From Pseudomonas sp. KU26590 (GTDB taxonomy: Bacteria > Pseudomonadota > Gammaproteobacteria > Pseudomonadales > Pseudomonadaceae): a DNA stretch of 64,000 bases. Position 1 is the stretch's first letter, and every line of letters starts with the position of its first letter. This document shows positions 56,810 to 64,000 of this stretch, piece after piece. Position numbers and translations under genes: made by a program. Under the pieces are notes generated by a model. The model ran no database searches and was not told the DNA's origin. It worked only from the letters and a program-made list of their open reading frames with translations. The stretch spans positions 5,769,501 through 5,833,500 of the forward strand of contig NZ_CP110644.1 of assembly GCF_026153515.1 (NCBI RefSeq), given 5' to 3'.

Positions 56810-56910
56810 ATGCCTGACCGTTTTCCGACAGCATTCGGCGATGGAGATGACTGTGCGCCCGACAGCCGCTTGGCTACACTGCGCGCTCTTCACTTCATAA
56901 GCTGACAGAC

Positions 56911-57150
56911 ATGATTCGCTTGATTATGTGGATCGCCCTGATCGTGGCGGCCATCTGGTTTTTCAAACGCCTGGTGAAAGGCCCCGCCCCACGCCCGAAA
57001 CCCGCAACGCCGGAACTCCACGCCGCGCCCATGGTGCGCTGCGCGCAATGTGGCGTGCATGTCCCTCGCGATCGCGCGCTGAGCCAAGACCAGCAATGGT
57101 ATTGCACCGAAGCGCACCGTTTGCAGGGCCCCGCTGCACGTGACCGCTGA
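56911..57150 (+). CDS. PP0621-type small membrane zinc-ribbon protein
   Basis: 79 residues. Membrane helix ~3-20, proline-rich linker, then 'CAQCGVHVPRDRAL' and 'WYCTEAHR', the pattern of the Pseudomonas PP0621 family, with only three cysteines plus a His as possible zinc ligands. Overlaps the pilS start by 11 bases, so translation of the two is coupled. Confidence 0.88.
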   Translation: MIRLIMWIALIVAAIWFFKRLVKGPAPRPKPATPELHAAPMVRCAQCGVHVPRDRALSQDQQWYCTEAHRLQGPAARDR

Positions 57151-58732
57151 CAGCCTTTCGCTGACGACGCCCCAGGCCCAACGCATCCTGCGGCTGTATC
57201 ACCTGTATCGTCTGAGCATCGGCGTGCTGTTGGTGCTGCTGATCTCCAGCAGCCTGGATGCAGAATTGCTGGAGCTGGCTGATATCGAGCTGTTCCGCAT
57301 CGGCTGCTGGCTGTATCTGGTGTTCAACATCCTGGTCGTGGTGCTGCTTGAGCGCCCGAGCCGCCAGGGGCAACTGTTCTCCCTGGCCATGGCTGACACG
57401 CTGATGCTAGCGGCCCTGTTCTACGCCGGGGGCGGTGCACCGAGCGGCATTGGTAACCTGATCATTGCCTCGGTGGCGATCAGCAATGTGCTACTGCGCA
57501 AGCGGACCGGACTGCTGATTGCCGCGCTATCGGCCATCGGCATCATCTACCTGACGTTCTACATCAGCTATCACAAGCCCTCTGCGGCCAATCATTTCGT
57601 GCAGGCCGGCTCGCTCGGCGCCCTGTGCTTCGCGGCAGCGCTGCTGGTTCAGGCCCTCGCACGGCGGCTTCAGCTCAGCGAAGACATCGCCGAACGTCGC
57701 GCCGCCGATGTCGACAACCTTGAAGAGCTCAACGCTCTGATCCTGCAGCGCATGCGCACGGGGATTCTGGTGATCGACGAGGATCACAAAGTGTTGCTCG
57801 CCAACCAGAGCGCGCTGAATCTGCTGGGCCACGAGCGCCTGCTCGGCGAAATCGTCGACGCCTACTCGCCGCAACTGGTCGAGCGCCTGGGTCAGTGGAT
57901 GACCAACCCGTCGATGGCGCCGCGCAGCATCACGACCTCGGCCATTGGTCCGGTGCTGCGCCCGGGTTTCATCGCACTGGCGCGCGGCAGCCATCGCCAC
58001 ACCCTGGTGTTTCTCGATGACCTTTCACAGATTTCGCAACAGGCCCAACAGCTTAAACTCGCCGCGCTGGGCAGACTGACCGCCGGTATCGCCCACGAGA
58101 TCCGCAACCCGCTGGGCGCCATCAGTCATGCCGCACAACTGCTGCTGGAATCCGAGGAACTGACCGCGCCGGACCGGCGTCTCAATCAGATCATTCACGA
58201 TCAATCGCGGCGGATGAATCTGGTGATCGAGAACGTTCTGCAGTTGTCTCGTCGACGTCAGACCGAACCCCAGCTGCTCGATCTCAAGCAGTGGCTCGAG
58301 GCGTTCGTCCGTAACCTTGGCGATGAGCTGCAGGCCGGTCAACGCGTGCATCTGGACATCCTTCCGGGCGTGCTCTCCACGCAGATGGACGCCGAACAAC
58401 TGCAGCAGGTGATGAGCAATCTGGTGCAAAACGGTTTGCGCTACAGCGGCCAACTGCACGAACAGGCGCAAGTCTGGCTAAGGTTGTTTCAAGCCCCGTT
58501 CAGCGAACTGCCTACACTGGAGGTTCTCGACGACGGCCCGGGGGTTGCCGATGAGCACCTCGCCAAGATCTTCGAACCTTTTTTCACCACCGAAAGCAAA
58601 GGAACCGGCTTGGGCCTGTACCTGTCGCGCGAACTGTGCGAAAGCAATCAGGCGAGCCTCAATTACACACCACGGGAAGGTGGCGGTAGCTGCATGCGAA
58701 TAACCTTCGCCCATCCGTTCAAGCTGAGCTGA
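57140..58732 (+). CDS. pilS: sensor histidine kinase PilS
   Basis: GTG at 57140 inside the end of the previous gene. 530 residues. Six hydrophobic segments in residues 20-175, PAS-like region ~195-300, H-box with His319 ('GIAHEIRNPLG'), then N, G1 ('DDGPGVADEH'), F and G2 ('GTGLGLYLS') ATP-binding boxes. It monitors pilin levels in the membrane and phosphorylates PilR. Two bases separate it from pilR. Confidence 0.95.
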   Translation: MTADSLSLTTPQAQRILRLYHLYRLSIGVLLVLLISSSLDAELLELADIELFRIGCWLYLVFNILVVVLLERPSRQGQLFSLAMADTLMLAALFYAGGGAPSGIGNLIIASVAISNVLLRKRTGLLIAALSAIGIIYLTFYISYHKPSAANHFVQAGSLGALCFAAALLVQALARRLQLSEDIAERRAADVDNLEELNALILQRMRTGILVIDEDHKVLLANQSALNLLGHERLLGEIVDAYSPQLVERLGQWMTNPSMAPRSITTSAIGPVLRPGFIALARGSHRHTLVFLDDLSQISQQAQQLKLAALGRLTAGIAHEIRNPLGAISHAAQLLLESEELTAPDRRLNQIIHDQSRRMNLVIENVLQLSRRRQTEPQLLDLKQWLEAFVRNLGDELQAGQRVHLDILPGVLSTQMDAEQLQQVMSNLVQNGLRYSGQLHEQAQVWLRLFQAPFSELPTLEVLDDGPGVADEHLAKIFEPFFTTESKGTGLGLYLSRELCESNQASLNYTPREGGGSCMRITFAHPFKLS

Positions 58733-58734
58733 AC

Positions 58735-60075
58735 ATGAGCCAACGGCAAAAGATCCTGATCGTCGACGATGAGCCGGACATTCGTGAGTTGCTGGAAATC
58801 ACGCTCGGACGGATGAAACTGGACACCCGCAGCGCGCGCAATGTGAAGGAAGCGCAGGAGTGGCTGGCGCGCGAGGCGTTTGACCTGTGCCTGACCGACA
58901 TGCGCCTGCCCGATGGCAATGGCCTGGAGCTGGTGCAACACATACAGAAGCGCCACAACCAGGTGCCGGTGGCGATGATCACCGCCCACGGCAGCCTCGA
59001 TACGGCAATCCATGCACTGAAAGCCGGCGCGTTTGACTTCCTCACCAAGCCGGTCGACTTGACGCGCTTGCGTGAGTTGGTCTCCAGCGCCTTGCGCCTG
59101 CGCCTCACGCCTGCCGAGCAAAACCGCATCGACCACCGCCTGCTTGGCAGCTCTCCACCGATGCAATCGCTGCGCAAGCAGATCGCCAAACTGGCGCGCA
59201 GCCAGGCACCGATTTACATCAGCGGCGAGTCGGGCAGTGGCAAGGAGCTGGTGGCCCGATTGATTCATGAGCAAGGCCCGCGCGCCGATCAACCGTTCGT
59301 GCCAGTCAACTGTGGCGCGATCCCGTCAGAGCTCATGGAGAGCGAATTCTTCGGCCATCGCAAAGGCAGTTTCACCGGCGCCCACGAAGACAAGCCCGGG
59401 CTGTTTCAGGTCGCCAATGGCGGGACGCTGTTTCTCGATGAAGTGGCTGACCTGCCGCTGGCGATGCAGGTGAAATTGCTCCGCGCGATCCAGGAAAAAT
59501 CCGTCCGCGCCATCGGCGGCCAGCAGGAGCAAATCGTGGACGTTCGCGTGCTGTGCGCGACCCACAAGGACCTCAATCAAGAAGTGGACGCCGGGCGCTT
59601 TCGGCAAGACTTGTATTACCGGCTGAACGTCATCGAACTGCGCGTTCCGCCCCTGCGCGAGCGCCGCGAGGATATCGAAGAGATCGCCAACAGCGTGCTG
59701 CGCCGCCTGACCGAGGCCGCCGGCGAACCTGCAACCCTCCTCCCGCCGCTCGCGCTGGCCGCGCTCAAGGGATATCGCTTCCCCGGCAACGTGCGCGAGC
59801 TGGAAAACATGCTCGAACGGGCGTACACGTTGTGCGAAGACGATCAGATCAACACCGCAGACCTGCGATTGGCCGAGCCGTCACGGTCTACCGAGCAGGA
59901 CGGTCCAAGCCTGGCCGACATCGATAATCTGGAAGACTACCTGGAAAGCATCGAGCGCAAACTGATTCTGCAAGCGCTGGAGGAAACCCGCTGGAATCGA
60001 ACGGCAGCGGCGCAACGCCTGAATTTGACGTTCAGGTCGATGCGTTATCGGTTGAAGAAATTGGGGTTGGAGTGA
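58735..60075 (+). CDS. pilR: sigma54-dependent response regulator PilR
   Basis: 446 residues, NtrC type. Receiver with phosphorylated Asp55 ('CLTDMRLPDG') and Lys105; AAA+ domain with Walker A 'GESGSGKE' (164-171), the sigma54-contacting loop as GSFTGA (211-216) in place of GAFTGA, Walker B 'GGTLFLDEV'; C-terminal Fis-type HTH ('WNRTAAAQRLNLTFRSMRYRLKKLG'). Activates pilA, whose sigma54 promoter is at 30300. Confidence 0.96.
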   Translation: MSQRQKILIVDDEPDIRELLEITLGRMKLDTRSARNVKEAQEWLAREAFDLCLTDMRLPDGNGLELVQHIQKRHNQVPVAMITAHGSLDTAIHALKAGAFDFLTKPVDLTRLRELVSSALRLRLTPAEQNRIDHRLLGSSPPMQSLRKQIAKLARSQAPIYISGESGSGKELVARLIHEQGPRADQPFVPVNCGAIPSELMESEFFGHRKGSFTGAHEDKPGLFQVANGGTLFLDEVADLPLAMQVKLLRAIQEKSVRAIGGQQEQIVDVRVLCATHKDLNQEVDAGRFRQDLYYRLNVIELRVPPLRERREDIEEIANSVLRRLTEAAGEPATLLPPLALAALKGYRFPGNVRELENMLERAYTLCEDDQINTADLRLAEPSRSTEQDGPSLADIDNLEDYLESIERKLILQALEETRWNRTAAAQRLNLTFRSMRYRLKKLGLE

Positions 60076-60248
60076 TGGGGTTGAGACCCCTCCATGCGTG
60101 AAGATCTGCGACCGCGCTTATCTGCTAAAGGCTATTAAACCGCGACCTGATATGCCAAAAAGTTAGCTTTCTAGTCGAAAAACCTCGTACCCACACCCCT
60201 CCCCAGTGCGGTTAAATTCGGCCCAAATTGCCGCGTTGGAGCGTGTCC

Positions 60249-61070
60249 TTGAAACAGAAATCTCACTTTGTTATTGGCGCTGCTTTGCTTGTCGCCTGCT
60301 CGACGGCATTTGCCGGTTCAACCTTGGATCGCGTGACGAAAACAGGCGAATTGACCGAAGTCCTGATGGAAAGTTATCCGCCCTTTTCGTTTCTGAATGA
60401 TCAGAACCAGCTGGATGGATTCGATGTGGATGTCGCCAAGGCTGTGGCCGAGCGTCTTGGCGTCAAACTCAAGCTTGAGACGCCCTCATGGGACGTGATC
60501 GCCGCCGGTCATTGGAGCGGTCGCTTTGACATCTGCATCTGCTCGATGACGCCCAGCAAGGCACGTGCTGAAGTCTTTGACTTCCCGGCGACCTACTACC
60601 AGTCGCCCGCGGTGGTCGTTGTCAACGCCAAGGACCAGAGCATCAGCACTGGTAAAGACTTGTCTGGCAAGAAAGTCGGCGTTATCAGCGCCTCGACCTA
60701 TGAGGCCTACCTGAACAAAGACCTTGTGATCGAAGGGGCTGAAGACAAGCCCATCACGTACCCTTTCAGCAACGTTCAAGTTGCCCCCTACGACAATGAG
60801 CAGGTGGCTTTCCAAGACTTGGCGCTGGGCACTGGCGTACGTCTGGACGCCATGGTCACCAATTTGATTACGGCGAACCAACGCATCGCCCAAGACCCGC
60901 GCTTCAAGGTCGTCGGTGAGCCGCTGTATGCCGAGCCCAACGTCGTCGCGATCGAAAAAGGCGACCCCGAGTGGCGAACCAAAGTGACCGAGGTCATCGC
61001 CCAGCTCAAGGCTGACGGCACGTTGAGCAAGATTTCGCAAAAGTGGATCGGCTCAGACATTACCCAATGA
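60249..61070 (+). CDS. amino-acid-type ABC transporter substrate-binding protein
   Basis: The TTG at 60249 (MKQKSHFV) is chosen because GGAG lies 7 bases upstream; GTG at 60243 is too close to it and TTG at 60228 precedes it. 273 residues. Signal peptide to ~22 (AFAG). SBP_bac_3 pattern: 'ESYPPFSFLNDQNQLDGFDVDVAKAVAERLG', 'WDVIAAGHWSGRFDICICSMTPS', 'GKKVGVI'. Periplasmic, probably binds a polar or sulfur-containing amino acid given the oxygenase next to it (inference). Confidence 0.88.
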   Translation: MKQKSHFVIGAALLVACSTAFAGSTLDRVTKTGELTEVLMESYPPFSFLNDQNQLDGFDVDVAKAVAERLGVKLKLETPSWDVIAAGHWSGRFDICICSMTPSKARAEVFDFPATYYQSPAVVVVNAKDQSISTGKDLSGKKVGVISASTYEAYLNKDLVIEGAEDKPITYPFSNVQVAPYDNEQVAFQDLALGTGVRLDAMVTNLITANQRIAQDPRFKVVGEPLYAEPNVVAIEKGDPEWRTKVTEVIAQLKADGTLSKISQKWIGSDITQ

Positions 61071-61912
61071 GTGCCTTTGAACCACGACCGGCGCCAACTG
61101 CAGGCGCACCTGAAACGCTGCTCGGCAGGGTACGCACGCGCCTGGGCTTTCGCACACGCGTTTATCTGACCTGGCTGGTGCTGCTGGGGGCGTGCGTGCA
61201 GTTTTTCCTGAGCTTCGACCTGAAGTTCTCGATCATTCTGGACAAGCTTCCCAACTTGGTCGGCGTGCACCTGGGCCCGAACGGCTTTCTGCAGGGGGCG
61301 GCGTTGACGCTGTTCCTGTGCTTCTGTTCGATCTGGTTATCGTTGATCCTGGGTTTCGTCACGGCGTTGGCGCGGCTGTCGCGCAGCGCCGTGGCGTTTG
61401 GTATCGCCAGCTTCTACGCGTCGTTCTTTCGGGGCACGCCTCTGCTGATCCAGATACTGCTGATCTATCTGGGGCTGCCACAACTGGGCGTGGTGCCTGG
61501 CGCTATCAGCGCCGGGATCATCGCCTTGTCACTCAACTACGGCGCCTACCTGAGCGAAATCTTTCGCGCCGGGATTCTCTCCGTGGCGCCGGGCCAACGT
61601 GAAGCTGCCGCCGTACTGGGCCTCAAACCCATGACAACGTTCATTCAGATTGTGTTGCCCCAAGCCATGCGCACCATCATCCCACCCGCCACCAGCCAGT
61701 TCATTTCCATGCTCAAGGACTCATCGCTGGTGTCGGTCATGGGGGTTTGGGAGGTGATGTTTCTCGCGCAGTCCTATGGCCGCTCTTCGTATCGCTACAT
61801 TGAGATGTTGACCACCGCAGCGGTGCTCTACTGGCTGATGTCCATCGGGCTTGAGCTGATCCAACTCCGATTGGAGCGCCACTACGGCAAAGGCTTCACG
61901 AATCAGCGCTGA
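61067..61912 (+). CDS. amino-acid ABC transporter permease
   Basis: ATG at 61067 overlaps the preceding stop by 4 bases. 281 residues, HisM/GlnP type. EAA loop 'EAAAVLGLKPMTTFIQIVLPQAMRTIIPP' and 'FFRGTPLLIQILLIYLGLP' before it. The N-terminus adds ~25 residues before the first helix. No ATP-binding subunit gene is near it in this window. Confidence 0.9.
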   Translation: MSAFEPRPAPTAGAPETLLGRVRTRLGFRTRVYLTWLVLLGACVQFFLSFDLKFSIILDKLPNLVGVHLGPNGFLQGAALTLFLCFCSIWLSLILGFVTALARLSRSAVAFGIASFYASFFRGTPLLIQILLIYLGLPQLGVVPGAISAGIIALSLNYGAYLSEIFRAGILSVAPGQREAAAVLGLKPMTTFIQIVLPQAMRTIIPPATSQFISMLKDSSLVSVMGVWEVMFLAQSYGRSSYRYIEMLTTAAVLYWLMSIGLELIQLRLERHYGKGFTNQR

Positions 61913-61946
61913 TAGCCAGCGCTTCACCCTTTTGGCAGGAAATCCC

Positions 61947-63323
61947 ATGTCCGATCCAAAACCTCTGTTGTTCGCCCTGTATGAGCAAGCCAGCGTGGGC
62001 TGCGGTGGCGCCCCCAGCCTCTGGACTCACCCGGCAGACGAGCGTCTGACCATGAACTCGTTACGCTTCTGGTCAAACCAGGCTCGAATTGCCGATCAGG
62101 CGCATCTGGACATGATGTTCTTTGGTGATGTGCTGGGTTTTTACGACGTGTACGGCGGCAACGCTGATGCCGCCATGAAGTGGGCAGTTGAAGCGCCCGC
62201 CAATGACCCGTTGATGATTATTCCGGCGCTGGCGGCGGTGACTGAGAACCTCGCGTTCGGCGTGACGGTAAGCACCAGCTACGAACATCCGTTCAGCCAT
62301 GCCCGGCGCTTCAGCACGCTTGACCACCTCACTGACGGCCGTATCGGCTGGAATATCGTCACCTCCTACCTGAACAGCGCCGCGCGTAACTTCGGGCTTG
62401 AGGAGATGATCAAGCACGATGACCGCTATGAGCGGGCCGAGGAATTTCTCGATGTGGTCTACAAACTTTGGGAGGGCAGCTGGGCTGATGACGCGGTAGT
62501 GGCCGACAAATCTGTCGCGCTCTATGCCCGTGGCGAGCGCATCCGTCCGATCAATCATTCAGGCGATCACTACCGGGTTGCGGGTCCGCACCTCACGGCG
62601 CCGTCACCACAGCGCACACCCCTGCTGATCCAGGCCGGCTGGTCAGGCCGAGGCCGCCAGTTTGCCGCCAAGCATGCCGAGATGATTTTCACCGCCAAGT
62701 CGAACCCTCACGAGATTCGCCAGGGGCTGGAAGATATCTGGGCTCAAGCCCGGGCTCGTGGCCGCGCAGCGGATGATGTCAAAGCCCTGACAGTGCTGCG
62801 CATCGTCACCGCTAAAACAGAGATAGAGGCCCAGCAAAAATACGAGAAATTGCAAAGTAACTACAACGCCCAGGCTCAGTTGGTCAGCTATGCGGGCGAC
62901 ACCGGTATCGACCTCAGCCGTTATAGCGATAACGAGCCGCTGTCTACCCACACCGAAGGCATGACCTCTTATGTGATGCGCCCGGACGGCAGCGGCAAGC
63001 CGCTCACCGCTGGCGACGTCAGACAGCGCTTTGCCAACGTCACCCGAGGCACTGACCTGATTCTGGTGGGCACGCCGGAACAAGTGGCGCAGCGCATTGA
63101 GGAGCACGCCCGGATCAGCGGCACCAGTGGCTACATGATCAATCCGCTGATCAGTCCCGGCAGTTTGGAAGATTTCGTCGAGTGGGTGGTGCCCGCCTTG
63201 CAGAAACGTGGGCTGTATCGCACACAACCGCAGCGCGGAACCTTGCGTTCAAGGCTACAGGGGGATGGCGGCAGCCGTTTGCCGGACTCGGCATATGGCG
63301 CGTCTTTTCGTTTTGATAAATAA
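61947..63323 (+). CDS. LLM-class flavin-dependent monooxygenase (NtaA/DszA type)
   Basis: ATG at 61947 with AGGA 7 bases upstream. 458 residues. 'HLDMMFFGDVLGFYDVYGG', 'VTENLAFGVTVSTSYEHPFSHARRFSTLDHLTDGRIGWNIVTSYLNSAARNFG', 'YERAEEFLDVVYKLWEGSW', 'QAGWSGRGRQFAAKHAEMIF' are signatures of the two-component FMNH2-dependent oxygenases (NtaA, SnaA, DszA). Needs a separate flavin reductase. With the ABC genes it likely serves uptake and oxidative cleavage of an organic sulfur or aminopolycarboxylate-type compound. Confidence 0.88.
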   Translation: MSDPKPLLFALYEQASVGCGGAPSLWTHPADERLTMNSLRFWSNQARIADQAHLDMMFFGDVLGFYDVYGGNADAAMKWAVEAPANDPLMIIPALAAVTENLAFGVTVSTSYEHPFSHARRFSTLDHLTDGRIGWNIVTSYLNSAARNFGLEEMIKHDDRYERAEEFLDVVYKLWEGSWADDAVVADKSVALYARGERIRPINHSGDHYRVAGPHLTAPSPQRTPLLIQAGWSGRGRQFAAKHAEMIFTAKSNPHEIRQGLEDIWAQARARGRAADDVKALTVLRIVTAKTEIEAQQKYEKLQSNYNAQAQLVSYAGDTGIDLSRYSDNEPLSTHTEGMTSYVMRPDGSGKPLTAGDVRQRFANVTRGTDLILVGTPEQVAQRIEEHARISGTSGYMINPLISPGSLEDFVEWVVPALQKRGLYRTQPQRGTLRSRLQGDGGSRLPDSAYGASFRFDK

Positions 63324-63341
63324 CCGTGACGCTGATGACGC

Positions 63342-63369
63342 GGTACTCGCAGGTTTACTTGCGAGTACC
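63342..63369. terminator. strong hairpin between convergent genes
   Basis: GGTACTCGCAGG (63342-63353), loop TTTA, CTTGCGAGTACC (63358-63369), one G-U pair. No U-tract. Confidence 0.6.
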
Positions 63370-63407
63370 GAAACACTTCGAGGCTTACTGGCGAAAGAGA
63401 TGAAGGC

Positions 63408-64000
63408 TCAGGGCTTCAGTCTTCCTTCCGGCGCATAAGGCGTCTCATCAATGATCGGCGTTTCTCCTACCAGCAAATCCGTCAACAACTGACACGAAGC
63501 TGGCGCCAGCACCAGGCCGTTGCGGTAGTGCCCGCAGTTCAGCCACAAGCCTGGTTGATTCGGTACCGGCCCGATGAAAGGAATGCCGTCAGGCGAGCCC
63601 GGCCGCAACCCTGCCCAGTGCCCGACCACCTGTGCATCCGCCAATGCGGGGATCAGTTCGATCGCCGAGGCTTTCAGGCTTTCCAGGGCATTTTCGGTGG
63701 GTGTCTTATCAAACCCTTCGTGTTCGAGCGTACTGCCAATGAGGATATGCCCGTCACGACGGGGAATCGCGTAACGGCCCTTGGCGAGGATCATGCTCGG
63801 CAGAAAGTCGGCGGCACATTTGTAGAGAATCATCTGACCTTTGACCGGCTCAACGGGCAACGCCAGCCCCAGCTTGCCGAGCAAGTCGCCGCTCCATGCA
63901 CCTGCCGCCAGCACCACGCTGTCGCCGAGCACATCGCCCTCTTCCGTCGTGACACCCACTATGCGATCACCTTCACGCACGAAGTCGATGACCTGGGAGT
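63408..64000 (-). CDS. thiO: ThiO-like FAD-dependent glycine/D-amino-acid oxidase, C-terminal part (5' end outside window)
   Basis: Frame open to the window end. The visible ~197 residues hold 'DSVVLAAGAWSGDLLGKLG', 'PVKGQMILYKC', 'RYAIPRRDGHILIGSTLEHEGFDK', 'HWAGLRPGSPDGIPFIGPVP' and 'GLWLNCGHYRNGLVLAPASCQLL', the DAO-fold FAD/substrate C-terminal part of ThiO glycine oxidase, which forms iminoglycine for thiazole synthesis in thiamine biosynthesis. Confidence 0.88.
   Translation of the reverse strand, partial: SQVIDFVREGDRIVGVTTEEGDVLGDSVVLAAGAWSGDLLGKLGLALPVEPVKGQMILYKCAADFLPSMILAKGRYAIPRRDGHILIGSTLEHEGFDKTPTENALESLKASAIELIPALADAQVVGHWAGLRPGSPDGIPFIGPVPNQPGLWLNCGHYRNGLVLAPASCQLLTDLLVGETPIIDETPYAPEGRLKP

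Overview
The window is Pseudomonas chromosome. Evidence: a type IV pilus locus (pilA divergent from pilBCD-coaE-yacG), ampD-ampE, nadC, clpB-pgeF-rluD, bamD, pilS-pilR, DUF1780-MOSC-ndh, and REPIN-type palindromes built on a GCTTGCCCGCGAA core. Recalled from memory, the order ampE-ampD-DUF1631-nadC-tRNA-Thr-pilABCD-coaE-yacG ... DUF1780-MOSC-DUF3094-ndh ... tRNAs-clpB-pgeF-rluD-bamD-pilS-pilR ... thiO follows P. aeruginosa PAO1 PA4521-PA4548. The extra modules and the tmRNA tag (ANDETYGEQALAA) point to a P. syringae/P. fluorescens-type lineage; the species cannot be fixed from the sequence alone.

Layout. 1-4.7 kb: end of a D-lactate dehydrogenase-like flavo-iron-sulfur enzyme, a small secreted protein, tmRNA (ssrA), then small accessory genes (membrane protein, DUF1493 protein, YceK lipoprotein). 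4.8-7.6 kb: an autotransporter. 8-9.1 kb: sotB. 9.1-10.4 kb: small genes, one probably frameshifted, one a paralogue of the secreted protein at 2 kb. 10.4-14.4 kb: potE plus a PLP amino-acid decarboxylase, with a perfect Anr/FNR box placed for class II activation. 14.5-19.5 kb: ampE, ampD, DUF1631 protein, nadC.

19.5-29.6 kb is an accessory insertion between nadC and tRNA-Thr/pilA, which are neighbours in PAO1. It holds an IS5-family element with non-matching flanks beside a truncated gene, an IS1182-family transposase, an internally deleted second IS1182-type transposase, several small orphan genes (HEAT-like protein, zinc-ribbon proteins, short membrane proteins) and dispersed palindromic repeats. 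No integrase is seen.

29.7-35.1 kb: tRNA-Thr, pilA (sigma54 promoter with candidate PilR boxes), pilB-C-D, coaE, yacG. The cognate PilS-PilR pair lies at 57-60 kb. 35.2-43 kb: RidA protein, YcaC-like hydrolase with a divergent LysR regulator, then a catabolic cluster (MFS transporter, FAH-family hydrolase, SDR, 2-hydroxyacid dehydrogenase) facing an AraC regulator. 43-46 kb: DUF1780, MOSC, a frameshifted DUF3094 gene and ndh. 46.1-47.6 kb: a 325-bp tandem array of two alternating REPIN-like palindromes. 47.6-50.3 kb: GAF-PAS-GGDEF diguanylate cyclase and pstS. 50.3-50.8 kb: four tRNAs. 51-60 kb: clpB (with sigma32 promoter and Anr box), pgeF, rluD, bamD, PP0621-type protein, pilS, pilR. 60-64 kb: an ABC substrate-binding protein and permease followed by a flavin-dependent monooxygenase, and the end of a thiO-like gene.

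I found no CRISPR array, prophage or complete novel multi-gene system. The strongest observations are the REPIN tandem array, the island between nadC and tRNA-Thr, the Anr-type promoter of the potE-decarboxylase operon, and the two frameshifted small genes.
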